Shown: piece after piece, positions 1 to 11,690 of the stretch | Numbering within the stretch: the stretch's first letter is position 1 | Layout: the number at the start of each line of letters is the position of its first letter | DNA from: Cheilinus undulatus | Taxonomy: Eukaryota > Chordata > Actinopteri > Labriformes > Labridae | DNA: 64,000 bases | NCBI RefSeq assembly: GCF_018320785.1 | Contig: NC_054886.1 | Coordinates: forward strand, 35,214,110 to 35,278,109 | Direction of reading: 5' to 3' | The notes under the pieces: model-generated | Database searches by the model: none | Seen by the model: only the letters and a program-made list of their open reading frames with translations | Told to the model about the DNA's origin: nothing | Program-made: the position numbers and the translations under genes

Positions 1-253
1 ATGAGAAGCGAAACTCGTCCCCACAGCGAGGACAAAAGTAGGGCAGCTCCAAGGAAGACGAGGCAGAGGAAGAGGAAGAGGAAGACATGCTTCAGTGGGG
101 AGCTGCAGACCTGGAAGATAAAACAGGGACAGAGACGCTGCAGCAGAGGGACTCAATGGGAGTAAAATGTGCTTTTATGTATTCCTGCTGCATGAATCTG
201 GGTCAGTGTGTGGATGTGGATGTGTGCTTCATAATTGATTTCATGGAAATAAA
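1..253 (+). other. 3' end of an unidentified gene, ending in a poly-A signal
   Basis: An AATAAA hexamer lies at 248-253 and is followed from about 300 by a GT-rich tract, the usual layout of a vertebrate cleavage site. Upstream, a splice-acceptor-like CAG ends at 26. After it, one frame stays open to a TAA at 163-165 (Arg/Lys-rich, starting EDKSRAAPRK). A second frame, open from position 42 to a TAA at about 258-260, is Glu/Asp-rich. I cannot tell which frame, if any, is coding, and I do not recognise the product. The gene body lies outside the window. Human EGR4 has FBXO41 and ALMS1 as neighbours, but nothing here is long enough to test for either. Confidence 0.4.
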
Positions 254-1015
254 GAATTAATGAGAGTGAAATCTGTGGATTAAAACAGCAAAGCTCCAGA
301 AAATGTGTGTGTTTCTGTGCCAGTGTGAGCCTGTGTCACACTTCTTAGACGGAGCTGATCGTGTCTGAATCTCTCGCACACGCCTGTAGGATCTGACATT
401 AGTAGGGCACGCGTGTGCGTTTCTGTCAGGCTAATTGGGAAGTGAAGCGTGCATCTTCCAGCCGACCGGCCGCGCATGCATGTCTGTGTGTGGAAGATGA
501 AAAACACACTTGCTGATGCTGCACTGGGCGTGTGCGTGTCCTCAGGTCAACCCCGTGTGGAGGAATTTAAAGTCTGGATGGATGAGCAGGAAGAAAGAAA
601 TGTCTGGGTGTGGATTTTTGCTTTTTGATTGTAGTAAAGCTTTCATTTTTAGCATGTTTCCAGAGGCTCTTTGGAGCTAGAATCCCCAGCAGGTGCAGAC
701 AGCAAACATTTGTTTCTGTTGACTTTCTGTGTCTCAATCTCAGCCACTTTTAGATGGATTTAAAATGAAATCTTCTTCAGACTGAGGCTGGCTGCTAGTG
801 CCCAAGCTAAGGCTTGTTTATTTCAGTTATTCGCCCAGATATCCCTGAAGTGTTTGCTCTTAAACTGATGGAGCAGTAGTCTCCCTGATCTGGAATCATA
901 AATATCAGGCTGGTATGATATTTCCATTTCCAGATCGTACTGCCTCTGATGGAAACGCCTCACCAAGCTCATGGAGTTAGTATCACACAAAGGTGGTGTC
1001 GCATGTTTATTATTA
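254..1015. other. no gene recognised
   Basis: Mixed-composition DNA with short GT-rich stretches near 300-540 just after the poly-A signal. I see no conserved coding segment, repeat family or RNA gene. Confidence 0.4.
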
Positions 1016-2480
1016 AACTGTTGGAGTGGAGTACAGCTAGATCTTTCTGGTCTTTTAGTGTGCTAGCTAAGCTGCTAACTCCATAAGGATCTGTTAAAGC
1101 TAATGTGGCTAAAGCTAATTTAACTTTACCCAAATTAGCTTTAACAATTATAGCCGAAGCGCCCATAGCTACATTAGCTACTTAGTTAAAATAGCTATGT
1201 TCTTAGCTTTAGCAAAGTTGGCTTTAGCAAACATAACATGAGCTAGCATGGCTAATATAGCTTTGTTAGCTACATTAGTTTAACTGACATTAGCGGCATA
1301 ATTGTGTTTTCATGAAAAGACTGGCTGCAGACCACAGGTCTTAGACAACCCCCCATGCAGACCACTATGGTGAGACACCACATCTGTCAAAAAGGAAATA
1401 CGTGCTAAAACTTTCAAAATAAAGTCAGATAAAACTTCCAGTTAGGGTAAAGATACCAAAAGCTGAAAGTCAAAAACCTGACCTGTAGAACCTGATTACA
1501 AAATATTTAATAAAGCTGAATAAACAGTCTGCTAACAGGAAAAAACGCTTGTCCTCCATGAAAACACTTTAATGCTACTAATGTAGCAAAAGCTTACTAA
1601 GCTACATTAGCGATATGATAACATAGCTAAGTATGTTGCTAATTTGGGAAATCTAAAGCTAACAAAGCACATTGGCTATGTAAGCTACATAAGGTAGTCG
1701 TAGCTAAAGTTTAAGTAAACAAAGCTACATTAGCTTAATTAGATTAAGCTAAAACTAGACCCGTTTTAGAAGTTGTAAGTGAAAGATGGCTTGCTTTAGC
1801 TTTATTAGCTTTAGCTCAAACTAAAAAAAAACTACATCGGCTTATGTCATAATGATACCTATCTAGCTAGTGAAGCTATGTTAGCTTTATCTAAATTATG
1901 TCTATACATAATTCAACCCCCGGTTTGACCTCTGACCTTTTTCTCTATTTTATCTCTAAAATGTTTCTTAGTCTGTAATATTGTAATTTTTTTATTTTAT
2001 TAATGTAACTGCCAGACTTTGTTTAAAGTAGAGACATGTAGCAGGGTAATGTAGCTACCGTAGCTACATAGTCTTGACAAACAGCTAAAACTAATGTAGC
2101 TATATTAGTTATTAACACATCCTCCTACTTAGTGTTAGCCATGTTAGCTTTAGCCACATTAGTCTCGGCAAACATAGCTAAAACTAATGTAGCTACATTA
2201 GTTATTAACACATCCTCCTACTTAGTGTTAGCCACGTTAGCTTTAGCCACATAAGTCTCGACAAACATAGCTAAAACTAATGTAGCTACATTAGTTATTA
2301 ACACATCCTCCTACTTAGTGTTAGCCATGTTAGCTTTAGCCACATTAGTCTCGGCAAACATAGCTAAAACTAATGTAGCTACATTAGTTATTAACGCATC
2401 CTCCTACTTAGCTTTAGCCACATTAGCTTTAGCAGACATAACATGAGCTAACAAGGCTTGCGCAGGTTTGTTAGCTTAGC
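1016..2480. repeat. TAGC-word palindromic repeat region
   Basis: The words TAGCTA, GCTAAC, GTAGCTACATTAGC and TTAGCTTTAGC recur dozens of times on both strands, so many short self-complementary segments are present. The same vocabulary reappears at 24.11-24.77 kb in a cyp17a2 intron. It behaves like a diverged simple satellite; I do not assign it to a transposon family. Confidence 0.6.
2083..2420. repeat. 93-bp tandem repeat, about 3.6 copies
   Basis: The phrase AGCTAAAACTAATGTAGC starts at 2083, 2176, 2269 and 2362, an exact 93-bp period. Each unit also contains CACATCCTCCTACTTAGTG and a TTAGCTTTAGCCACAT segment. Copies are nearly identical, so the expansion is recent compared with the surrounding TAGC-word DNA from which it grew. 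Confidence 0.85.
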
Positions 2481-3230
2481 TAGGTTAGCTGCTTTAGTGT
2501 GTTTTCATGGAGGAAGAGATTTTTCCCGTAGGCAGCGTCAGCTATAATAAATGTTTTGTCATTTCAGCTCCTTAAACTCTTAACCTAACACAAAACAGAA
2601 GTTTAATCCAACTTTATTTTGAAAATTTTTGTGTATTTCCTTCCTGGCAGTGGTGGTCTGCAGCCAGACTGTCTTGGGGTAAACTCAGCCTCATATTTAA
2701 ACTACAAATGTTTGCTAACAACAGTGGAATAAGTTACAAAAAAGGCAGGCTTCATACTTTTGATTTATTTAAAGAAAAAGACTTTTGGGTAAAGCAAAAG
2801 TAATTCTTAATGTTTTGTTAAACTTGGTTGGCTACTGCAAAACAATCTGTCAGTTTGTTTGCATATCAGAAATAAAATGTACATTTATAGGAAAATATTT
2901 TCAGCTTTGTTTACAGAAACATCCTTTAGTTTTTGTTCTGTTGTAGCTCTGATAACAGAAAATGGCCTTAAAGCCTCTGTTATTAGAGACTGAAACATCT
3001 CTGTCACAGAGAGTGGCTGAAATGATTCTGCTGTTGAGTTTTATTTTTATTTAAAGATTATTTGGACTTTATCAGCAGTAAAATATCGTGTTTATAGTTC
3101 AGCATGACTCTGACTGAAGTAGTTCTAAAATCACCGTCAGAAACTCGCTTTAATAAAAATGGAGGGCTACATTTTCAACTCTTACCTGAATTAAAACGGT
3201 TAACTAATCAGCCTCCTTCTTAAATCCGTT
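2481..3230. other. no gene recognised
   Basis: AT-rich unique-looking DNA between the TAGC-word repeat and a GC-rich segment. No feature supported. Confidence 0.4.
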
Positions 3231-3269
3231 GCCATGGTTTCCCTTTTTCCCTCTCAGGAATCCGTTCCC

Positions 3270-3530
3270 TCCTCGCGGCGGATCGATCAGCCCTCTCTGA
3301 TCCGGTACCGGAGCGGTCTCGTGCCGGAGCAGCGGCGGGAACCGTTGCCGTGTTTGTGTGTTAATGTGTGTGCGCGCGTGTGTAAAAGGCATATATGTGC
3401 TCCAACCGCCGCCCCGCGCGCCCCCTCCCCTCAGTGGCCGCGTGCTGCTGTTGCTGACGTCAGAGCCGCGTGACGTGTCAGTCCTGATGTGGGGATGATG
3501 GCGGAGCAGAGCGCCGATTAATCTACATTT
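3270..3530. promoter_or_regulatory. CpG-rich promoter-like segment with a consensus CRE
   Basis: A local CpG-rich island in AT-rich DNA. It contains the palindromic cAMP-response element TGACGTCA at 3455-3462 and a second half-type site TGACGTG at 3471-3477. GC-rich tracts lie at 3408-3435, and a GGATGATGGCGGAGC segment near 3493 resembles a start-codon context but opens only a few codons on the + strand. No downstream exon is recognisable on either strand. It could be the promoter of an unseen transcript or an enhancer; the direction is undecided. Confidence 0.4.
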
Positions 3531-3769
3531 AGTCGATTTAATCCACCTTTTAGAGTAAATGGGAATTTAAACACCTCTGCTTTAATCTGTGATTGATTTA
3601 GAAATATGTGTTTGATATTTTAGACGATTTTTTACGATCAAGTTTCTTTTTTTATTTTCTTTCTTAACGAGAGAATTTAATTTCATGTTTATATTTCATT
3701 AAAAGTGTTAAATTTCTCCTTTTGAATCGTCAGTTGATCTTCTAGTAGACATAATACTTAATAAATCAA

Positions 3770-5900
3770 TGATAATAATAACAATAACAAAACAACAAAA
3801 ACAAATGATAATAACACAATAAATAATAAAATAACATAAAAATAACAATAATAATAAATAACCAATAAAAATAATGATAATATAATAACAACAATAGAAA
3901 ATGATAATAACAACAACAATAATAACAAAAACAACAATAATGATAATAACAACAATAACAAAAACAACAATAATGATAATAACAACAATAACAAAAACAA
4001 CAATTATGATAACAACACCAATAAAAATAATGATAATAACAACAACAATAACAAAAACTACAATAATAATAACAACACCAATAAAAATAATGATAATAAC
4101 AACAACAATAGAAAATGATAATAACAACAACAATAATAACAAAAACAACAATAATGATAATAACAACAATAACAAAAACAACAATAATGATAATAACAAC
4201 AATAACAAAAACAACAATTATAATAACAACACCAATAAAAATAATGATAATAACAACAACAACAACACCAATAAAAATAATGATAATAACAACAACAACA
4301 CCAATATAAATAATGATAATAACAACAACAACAATAGAAATAATGATAATAACAGCAACAACAATAACAAAAACAACAATAATGATAATAACAACAACAA
4401 CAATAACAAAAACAACAATAATGATAATAACAACAACAACAATAGAAATAATGATAATAACAGCAACAACAATAACAAAAACAACAATAATGATAATAAC
4501 AGCAACAACAATAACAAAAACAACAATAATGATAATAACAACAACAACAATAGAAATAAGGATAATAACAACAACAACAATAACAAAAACAACCATAATA
4601 ATAATAACAACAACAATAAAAATAATGATAATAACAACAACAACACCAATAAAAATAATGATAATAACATAACAACAACAATAGAAATAATGATAATAAC
4701 AACAACAACAATAACAAAAACAACAATAATAATAATAACAACAACAATAAAAATAATGATAATAACAACAACAACAATAACAAAAACAACAATAATATTA
4801 ACAAGGTACTCTGCCTTAAACTCTACATGGCAGCACTTGCGTCCAACTGGACCTGAAGCACTTGATGGTACTTACTGATGTTGTTTCTTCTTGTCTGGAT
4901 CGTTGCTTGTGTTGTTCTTGCTCTCAAATGTACGTCGCTTTGGAGAAAAGCGTCTGCTAAATGACATTGTAACATTGTAACATTGTAACAACAATAAAAA
5001 TAATGATAATAAAAACAACAACAACAATAAAAATAATGATAATAACAACAACAACAACAATAAAAATAATGATAATAACAACAACAATAACAAAAACAAC
5101 ATTAATAATAACAACAATAAAAATAATGATAATAACAATAACAACAACAACAACAAGAAAAAATAATGGTAATAACAACAACAACGACAGCAACAATAAA
5201 ATGAAATAAAATAAAAAATACTACTACTACTACTACTACAAATAATAATAATAAATATTTATATCCATGTAATAACAGAAATAATGATAATAAATATTAG
5301 GATGATGATTCAAAAATAATGTTAATGATGAAAATAATAATAATAAAAAATATTATAATCCATATTGTAACACTTACAATGATAATAATGATGATGATGA
5401 TGAAAAAAAATAATGATAATAATAAAAAACAATAATGGTAATAATAATACATTGTTATTATTATAATTATTATCATGATTATTATTACAATTGTCATTAT
5501 TATTACAATAATAATAATAACAATAATACATTTTTATTAATACCCATATTATAACAATAATAATAATAATAAAAATAATAATAACAATAATAATAATAAT
5601 AATAGAAATAATAAGATACTATAATCCATATTATACCAGTAACAATGATAATTATGATAGTGATTTAAAAAAGTAATAATAACAATAACAATAATGGTAA
5701 TAATCAAAATAATAATAATGAGATAATAATATTAATAATAAATTGTTATTATTATTATTATTATTATTTTTTTTTTATTATTATTATTATTATTGTTATT
5801 ATTATTATCACAACAATAATAATGATAAAAATAATGATGATGATGATAAAAGAAATGAATTATTATCATTATCATTATTGCAACAATAGTTAATAATAAT
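3770..5900. repeat. 2.1 kb compound A-rich trinucleotide microsatellite
   Basis: Runs of AAC, AAT, ATGATAATA and ACAACAATAAC units continue from 3770 to 5215 with all C on the + strand and almost no G, then become AAT/TTA mixtures with strand switches from 5220 to 5900. The very long open frames here (for example 3901-4878 encoding Asn/Lys/Thr repeats, and Leu/Val/Ile repeats on the other strand) arise because the unit lacks stop codons; they are not genes. The 239 bases before it (3531-3769) show nothing else. A unique island at 4806-4989 interrupts the array. Confidence 0.9.
4806..4989 (+). mobile_element. SINE/LINE 3' tail embedded in the microsatellite
   Basis: The segment ends with GTCGCTTTGGAGAAAAGCG then TCTGCTAAATGACATTGTAA. 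This closely matches a 3' tail widely dispersed in fish genomes on tRNA-type SINEs and their partner LINEs, which ends in short tandem tails. Here the tail repeats ATTGTAAC three times and then runs directly into the AAC/AAT array, suggesting that the array grew at a retrotransposon tail. The family assignment is from memory. Confidence 0.55.
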
Positions 5901-5904
5901 AATT

Positions 5905-7650
5905 ATTATTATTATTTAAATTCATAATTTAATGTTGATTTCATTAATTTACCCTTGTGCCCTCCTCAAATTTACTACCCTCAGGACACCGTCGAGGCGA
6001 AAATGTACACGTACAGAAAAACTGCCATTAAATCAGCATACATCAATATTTTTTCAACCTTTTTTTCGTAAATCTTTTTAACAACTTCAGAACTGCTCAA
6101 AACTACAAAAAAAATAAAAATAAAAATTCAATAATTCTCAGAATTGTAACCCTTTTAATTCCAGTTTAATGATTTGAAATATTTCATTTTTTACTGCAAA
6201 AAAAAAAAAAACCCACAAAAAGTGGATTATTTTCCGTATAATGAATAGTAGAAAGATGGGGCTTTGGTGCTGATGAGAGTCTTGGATGGGTCAAAGATTA
6301 ACAACAAAATTGATTTGATTGCATTTGTATTTTTTATGTAATGTCAGAAATACCCTCTGGACATTTTCAAGGCAAAAATCCCTCCATTGACTTCCATTAA
6401 AACCAGGTTTTTTAATCTCACTGTCATTGCAGTATAAAATCATGCATTCTTTAATGTCAGCATTTCAATGTGAAGAAGTCTAGTGAAATTTGACATTTTT
6501 ACCGTATTCCACCAGATTCAACCATTTACTCATTGTAGGACCATGCACCAGATTCTTGTGTTTTTGTCTGTTATATTATTGAGAGTTTTGTGTGAGTTTT
6601 AAAGGGTTAAAATTCTGAGAATTATTGAATGTTTGGTAGTTTTGAGCAGGTCTGAAGTTGTTCAAGAGATTTATGAAAAAAAAGTAGAAAAAATATTGAT
6701 GTACGGTGATTTAATGGCAGTTTTTTGTATGTGTACATTTTTGCTTCGAAGGTGTCCAGAGGGTAGAACATTCATTGAGAGAGTATGAATGACATTTAAG
6801 AGTGAAACATGTTGGATTTCAAAAATTTAACTAGAAAGAAAAGTTCCTGTAAGAATTCATGTCACAAGCTGTAAAACTGACAAAATAATCACTTTATGAT
6901 GATCAATTTAAAAGAAAAGTTGTGAAAAATGGCCAAAAACGCCCGAGGAGGACACGAGGTTAAGGGGAAAGTCATCCAAACCTCCCTGTCCCTGTTTGAG
7001 AAAGTCATTTGCCCCTAAACCTAATAACTGGTTGTTTCATCCTTGGCAGCAATAACTGAAGGAAGCGGTTGTGATAACTTATAAAGAGTCTCTAACATTG
7101 CTGTGGAGGAATGTTGTCCCACTCTTCTTTGCAGAATTGTTTTCATTCAGCCACGTTGGGGGTTTTCCAGCATCAATGGCCTGTTTAAGGACATCACAGC
7201 ATCTCAGCCAGATTTAAATCAAGACTTAGATTAGGCCACTCCCAAACTTCTGTCTGCTCAGTCCTCAGAATATTTCCCAGAAGTCTTAGGGATCATCAGG
7301 ATGTTTTTAGTCAAATGTGGGACGAGTCTTTATGTTTTTTTTTTTTTTTTTTCAGCAGTGGTTTTGGCCTTTGAACTCTCCCATGGTGCCACTGTTGCCC
7401 AGTCTCTTTCCTAGTGTTGAATCATGAACTCTGACCTCAACTGAGTCAGTGAGGCCTGCAGGTCTGTAGATGTTGTACTGGGTTCTTCTGGGACGTCCTG
7501 AGTGGCTAACCACACTGTTCACAGTTTTCCACATTTGTAGGTCATGGCTGTCAGCCTTAGAAATGTCCTTGTAACCCTTTCTAGACTGAGAAATATCATC
7601 ATCTTTGTCTCTGATCTGTTCTTGACTTTTTCTTGAAGTTTTTTTTACTT
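5905..7650 (-). pseudogene. Tc1-like transposon fossil, interrupted
   Basis: 6964-7650 reads as the antisense of a Tc1-like transposase gene. It has the TIR-proximal words GTCATCCAAACCTCCCTG and TAATAACTGG, then CTCTTCTTTGCAGAATTG, CAGCAGTGGTTTTGGCC, GCCCAGTCTCTTTC and AGTGAGGCCTGCAGGTCT. The last encodes the helix-turn-helix side of the protein; the minus frame at 7352-7534 reads VHDSTLGKRLG. The middle of the transposase is missing and the frame is broken. Sequence left of 5948 (AATGTTGATTTCATTAA) continues the TIR, so the piggyBac-like element at 5948-6963 sits inside this element. The same Tc1 family recurs at 47,997-51,662. Confidence 0.7.
5948..6963. mobile_element. piggyBac-like non-autonomous element at a TTAA
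   Basis: The ends are TTTACCCTTGTGCCCTCCTC on the left and GAGGAGGACACGAGGTTAA on the right: inverted termini beginning CCCTTGTG/CCTCGTGT next to TTAA (left copy mutated to TTTA). TTAA targets and CCCT-type ends are hallmarks of piggyBac. There is no transposase. Inside, about 130 bases at 6005-6125 recur inverted at 6630-6755, giving a large internal hairpin. A partial relative lies at 10,373-11,690. Confidence 0.6.
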
Positions 7651-8540
7651 TTTCTCAGCAGCGTAGCTGGATGAAAACAGTCCCAGTGGAGAAAGGATCT
7701 CTGATAACTCAGCTTTAATGAGGTTAACTAAGGTGAACACTCACAGAGCTCTGCTTTAGTGGAGCTGCAGTACTCACAGTCAACCACAGGATGGCAGCAG
7801 AAGCATATAAAGGAGGGAATGCTGTTTATCTTCATACACAGACTCAAAGCAGACATGGAAGCATCTGATAACAGGGACTGTGTGAGAATCACAGTCTGAT
7901 TTATGCTCTGGTCTTTCCCATAGAGCTCTATGGAGGTTAGAAACAGGTCAGTGAGGCACACTGCAGCTCTAACCCCTTTCCTCCTGTCTGTATGGTAAAA
8001 TAGTTGAGGCTTTGTCACAGTATTCCTGTTAGAAGTCGTAGAATCTTCCGTAGAAACTGATGGATTTGGATCTGAGAGCCACAAACAGGAAGTCAGACGG
8101 TGCCCGCAGATATGCTTTTTATCCCCTATATTTAATTATAGAGAACATCTTGTGTCTTTACTGTGAAAACAAATCTGTCCGAGTCTTTCAGCTGCTGTTA
8201 CCATAGCAACGTGACCTTGACGGTTCACAAAACGGAACGGGGCTGCTCGTCGCCTAGCAACAGCCGCCTGTTGATGAGTGGAAGCACAGAGGAATTTACT
8301 GCAGTGATTATCAGAGAGAGGATGGAGGTTAAAGTGCTCAAAGAGCTGAGGATTGAAGTCAAGCTGCAGTTCTTCTAGTGTCCACTAGAGGCTGTGCAAC
8401 AGTGAGTCAACCTCCATAGAGCTCAATGTTACAACATCAAACTTTACAGCAGAAATGAGCATGTTTACAAGCTGGGACAGGAGAGGTTCAGGTCTCTATG
8501 GCTCATTCCTCCTTTTATGAATCTGTACGGGCTGAGTTTG
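7651..8540. other. no gene recognised
   Basis: Mixed-composition DNA after the Tc1 fossil. The 118-residue minus frame at 7728-8084 has no family signature I recognise. Nothing else supported. Confidence 0.35.
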
Positions 8541-9007
8541 AGTTAGACTCGGACTCAAGATGATGTCGAATTGGGGGCGTGGCCACATAAAGATCAGGCA
8601 AATAATCTGTTTCAGATTGCCCTTTACTGTACTAGCCGACCATCCAACAAGTCTGCACTCCAATTTTTCCAACATTTCACATGATATTATTATTTTATTT
8701 CCTGTTAGCATAGTTAGCATTAAAAAGAACATTCCTAACAGTTTTAGAACGTCGCTGGCGAGAGTCGCAGCGGTCTGAACTGATATATAGTATAAAGAAT
8801 TTCCTACACTATGAAGTTTTATATTTATCCATAAAACTGTTTCAATAGTAATTGTTTTTGGGATGGGTTTAACAGCTGCCGACATTTGAAGCCAAAGGAT
8901 ACTAAAACCAGAACGTCTTCTTTTCTGGATTTAATGATCTTCTGGGGGCCGGACGGGAAGCTTTGGGGGGCCTGATTTGGCCCTCAGGCCGTCTGTTGAT
9001 GATCAGC
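8541..9007 (-). mobile_element. hAT-like element, family B terminus in reverse orientation
   Basis: Read on the - strand it starts CTGATCATCAACAGACGG, then GGCCTGAGGGCCAAATCAGG, CCCCCAGAAGATCATT and GTTTTAGTATCC. The same order occurs at 29,333-29,500 on the + strand, where the complete element has 8-bp target duplications. The other end is missing or too diverged to see. Confidence 0.6.
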
Positions 9008-9019
9008 GCAGTATAGCCT

Positions 9020-10370
9020 AGGTTCCTTACCAGTGCTCTGGCATGCTTTCCTTAAAGGGCCAGCGCACTCTAAAATCTGTGGAGCAGCAATATCTTTGCA
9101 AGAGCCACAATCTAAGAGGTGAAAAGTGGCAAAAACGGCTTGAAGTAGCAAAAAGATAAGTTAAAGGTAGCAAAAATGGTCCAAAAGTGGCAAAAAAAAG
9201 TGACAGATAAGTGACTAAAATGGGCTAAAAGCAGTCAAAAGACGTAAAATAAGGCAAAAAACAATAGAAAACATGTGGTATTTAATGGCAAAAGGTAGCT
9301 TGAATGGGCAAAAAGTGGTGGAAATAAAAGGAAAAAGTAGCAAAAATGGTCCAAAAGTGGCAAAAAAAAAAGTGACAGAAAAGTGGCTAAAAATAGGCTA
9401 AAAGCAGTCAAAAGATGTAAAATAAGGCAAAAAACAATAGAAAATGTGTGGTATTTAACGGCAAAGGTAGTTTAAATGGGCAAAAAATGTGAAAAAAGGG
9501 CAAAAATGGGATAAAAGTGGCTAAAAGAAGTTGCCAAAATGGGCAAAAATTAGGAAACGTGGTATTTAATGGCAAAAGGAAGCTTAAATGGGTGAAAAGT
9601 GGTTGAAAAAAATGGAAAAAGTAGCAAAAATGGCCCAAAAGTGACGAAAAATGAGAGAAAATTGACTAAAATGGGCAAAAAGCAGTCAAGAGTGGCAAAA
9701 TTGGTGAAAAAAGGGAAAAAAGTGGTATTTAATGGCAAAGGGTAGCTTAAAAAGTGGTGACAAAGTAGCAAAAATGTGGCAAAAAATCTATAACAGTGTA
9801 AAAAAAATGGTAAAAAGAGTCCATAAAAAGGTGGCAAAATTGTGCAAAACATAGGAAAAAAAGGGGTAGGTAATGGCAAAATGGCCAAGAACTAGTAAAA
9901 AATATGGTGAAAAGTGGCAAAAATGGCTTGAAGTAACAAAAAGATAAGTTAAAGGTTGCAAAAATGATCCAAAAGTGGAACAAAATGAGAGAAAGGTAGT
10001 TTAAATGGGCAAAAAGCTGTCAAGAGTGGCAAAATTGGCAAAAAAGAAGAAAAAAGTGGTATTTAATGGCAAAAGGAAGTTTAGAGGTGACAAAGTAGCA
10101 AAAATGTGATAAAAAAATAAAAGATCTATAATAGTGACAAAAATGGTAAAAAGTGTCAAAAAAAAAGATGGCAAAAATGTGCATAAAATAGGAAAAAAGG
10201 GGCTAGTAATGGCAAAATGCAGCCTGAATGGGCCAAAAACTAGTAAAAAAAATATGGTGAAAAGTGGCAGAAACAGCTTGAAGTAGCAAAGAAATAAGTT
10301 AAAGGTGGCAAAAGAAGTGGCAAAAACATAGGAAAAAGTGGTATTCAATGGCAGAGGTAGCTGAACCCTT
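9020..10370. repeat. A-rich degenerate array of ggcaaaaatgg words
   Basis: Dense repeats of AGTGGCAAAAATGG, GGTATTTAATGGCAAAA and TAGCTTAAATGGGC in units of a few hundred bases. It begins with GAGCCACAATCTAAGAGGTG, which also flanks the array at 26.65 kb (inverted). Such arrays make up the interior of several hAT-like elements in this window (20.9-22.6, 29.6-30.1, 44.5-45.1 and 50.1-50.7 kb), so this is probably the inside of another copy whose ends I cannot place. Phe/Leu-rich minus frames here are composition artefacts. Confidence 0.65.
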
Positions 10371-10372
10371 GT

Positions 10373-11690
10373 GTCCTCCTCAGGCAGTTTTGGACATTTT
10401 TCTCAACTTTTTTTTTTTTTAAATTGTGATCATTTTGTCAGTTTTACAGCGTGTGACATGAATTTTTACAGGAACTTTTCTGTCTAATTAAATTTTTGAA
10501 ACCCAACCTGTTTTACTCTTAAATGTCGTTCATACTCAGTGAATTTTCTACCCTCTGGACAGCTTCAAGGCAAAAACAAACACGTACAAAAAACTGCTAT
10601 TAAATCAGCATACATCAATATTTTTTTATAGTTTTTTTTTCATAACTCTCTTAAACAACTTCAGACCTGCTCAAAACTACCAAACATTCAATCATTTTCA
10701 AGATTTTAACCCTTTAAATGTCAGTTTGATTATTTGAAATATTTCATTTTTTACTACAAAAACACAAAAAGTGAATTATTTTCCATAAAATTAACAGTAG
10801 AAAGATGGGTCTTTGGTGCTGATGAGAGTCTTGGATGGGTCAAAGATTAGCAATGAAATTGATTTGATTGCACTTTTTATGTAGTGCCAGCTTTAACGTT
10901 AGGACACCCTCTGGACACCTTCGAGGCAAAAATGTACATGTAAAAAAAAACTGCCATTAAATCAGCATACATCAATATTTTTTCTACTTTTTATCATAAA
11001 TCTCTTCAACAACTTCAGACTTGCTCAAAACTACCAAACATTCAATAATTCTCAGAATTGTAACCCTTTTAAACTCACACAAAACTCTCCATAATATAAC
11101 GGGCAAAAATACAAGAATCTGGTGCATGGTCCTACAATGAGTAAATGGTTGAATCTGGTGGAATACGGTAAAAATGTCAAATCTCTCTAGACTTCTTCAC
11201 ATTGAAATGCTGACATTAAAGAATGCATGATTTTATACTGCAATGACAGTGAGATTAAAAAACCTGGTTTTAATGGAAGTCAATGGGGGCATTTTTGCCT
11301 CGAAGATGTTCAGAGGGTATTTCTGACATTACATAAAAAATACAAATGCAATTAAATCAGTTTAGTTGTTAATCTTTGACCCATCCAAGACTCTCATCAC
11401 CCCCAAAGCCCCATCTTTCTACTATTTATCATATGGAAAATAATTCGCTTTTTTTTTTTTTTTTTTTTTTTTTTTTGCAGTGAAAAATGAAATATTTCAA
11501 ATAAATAATAATGGCATTAAAAGGGTTAAAATCTTGAAAATAATTGAATGTTTGGTAGTTTTGAGCAGTTCTAAAATTGTTTAAGAGATTTATGAAAAAA
11601 GTAGAAAAAATATTGATGTATGCTGATTTAATGGTAATCTTTTTTTGTACATTTTTGCCCTGAAGGTGTCCAGAGGGTAGTTAATATGTT
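10373..11690. mobile_element. piggyBac-like element, partial and rearranged
   Basis: It starts GAACCCTTGTGTCCTCCTCAGG, the same terminus as the element at 5948, and repeats its inner segments. The word TCAGCATACATCAATATTTT occurs near 10,602 and 10,961, with the inverted partner AATATTGATGTATGCTGA near 11,610. No matching right terminus with TTAA is visible, so it is truncated or duplicated internally. A poly-T run of about 25 lies at 11,450-11,476. Confidence 0.5.

Noticed and set aside
3708-5531. Very long open frames on both strands (up to 325 codons) encoding poly-Asn, poly-Leu or Val/Ile repeats
   Set aside because: They are all the consequence of AAC/AAT-type trinucleotide repeats lacking stop codons; several frames are open at once and composition is single-motif.
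9408-10348. Phe/Leu-rich - strand frames resembling membrane proteins
   Set aside because: Translations of the A-rich ggcaaaaatgg array; the same pattern appears at every array in the window.
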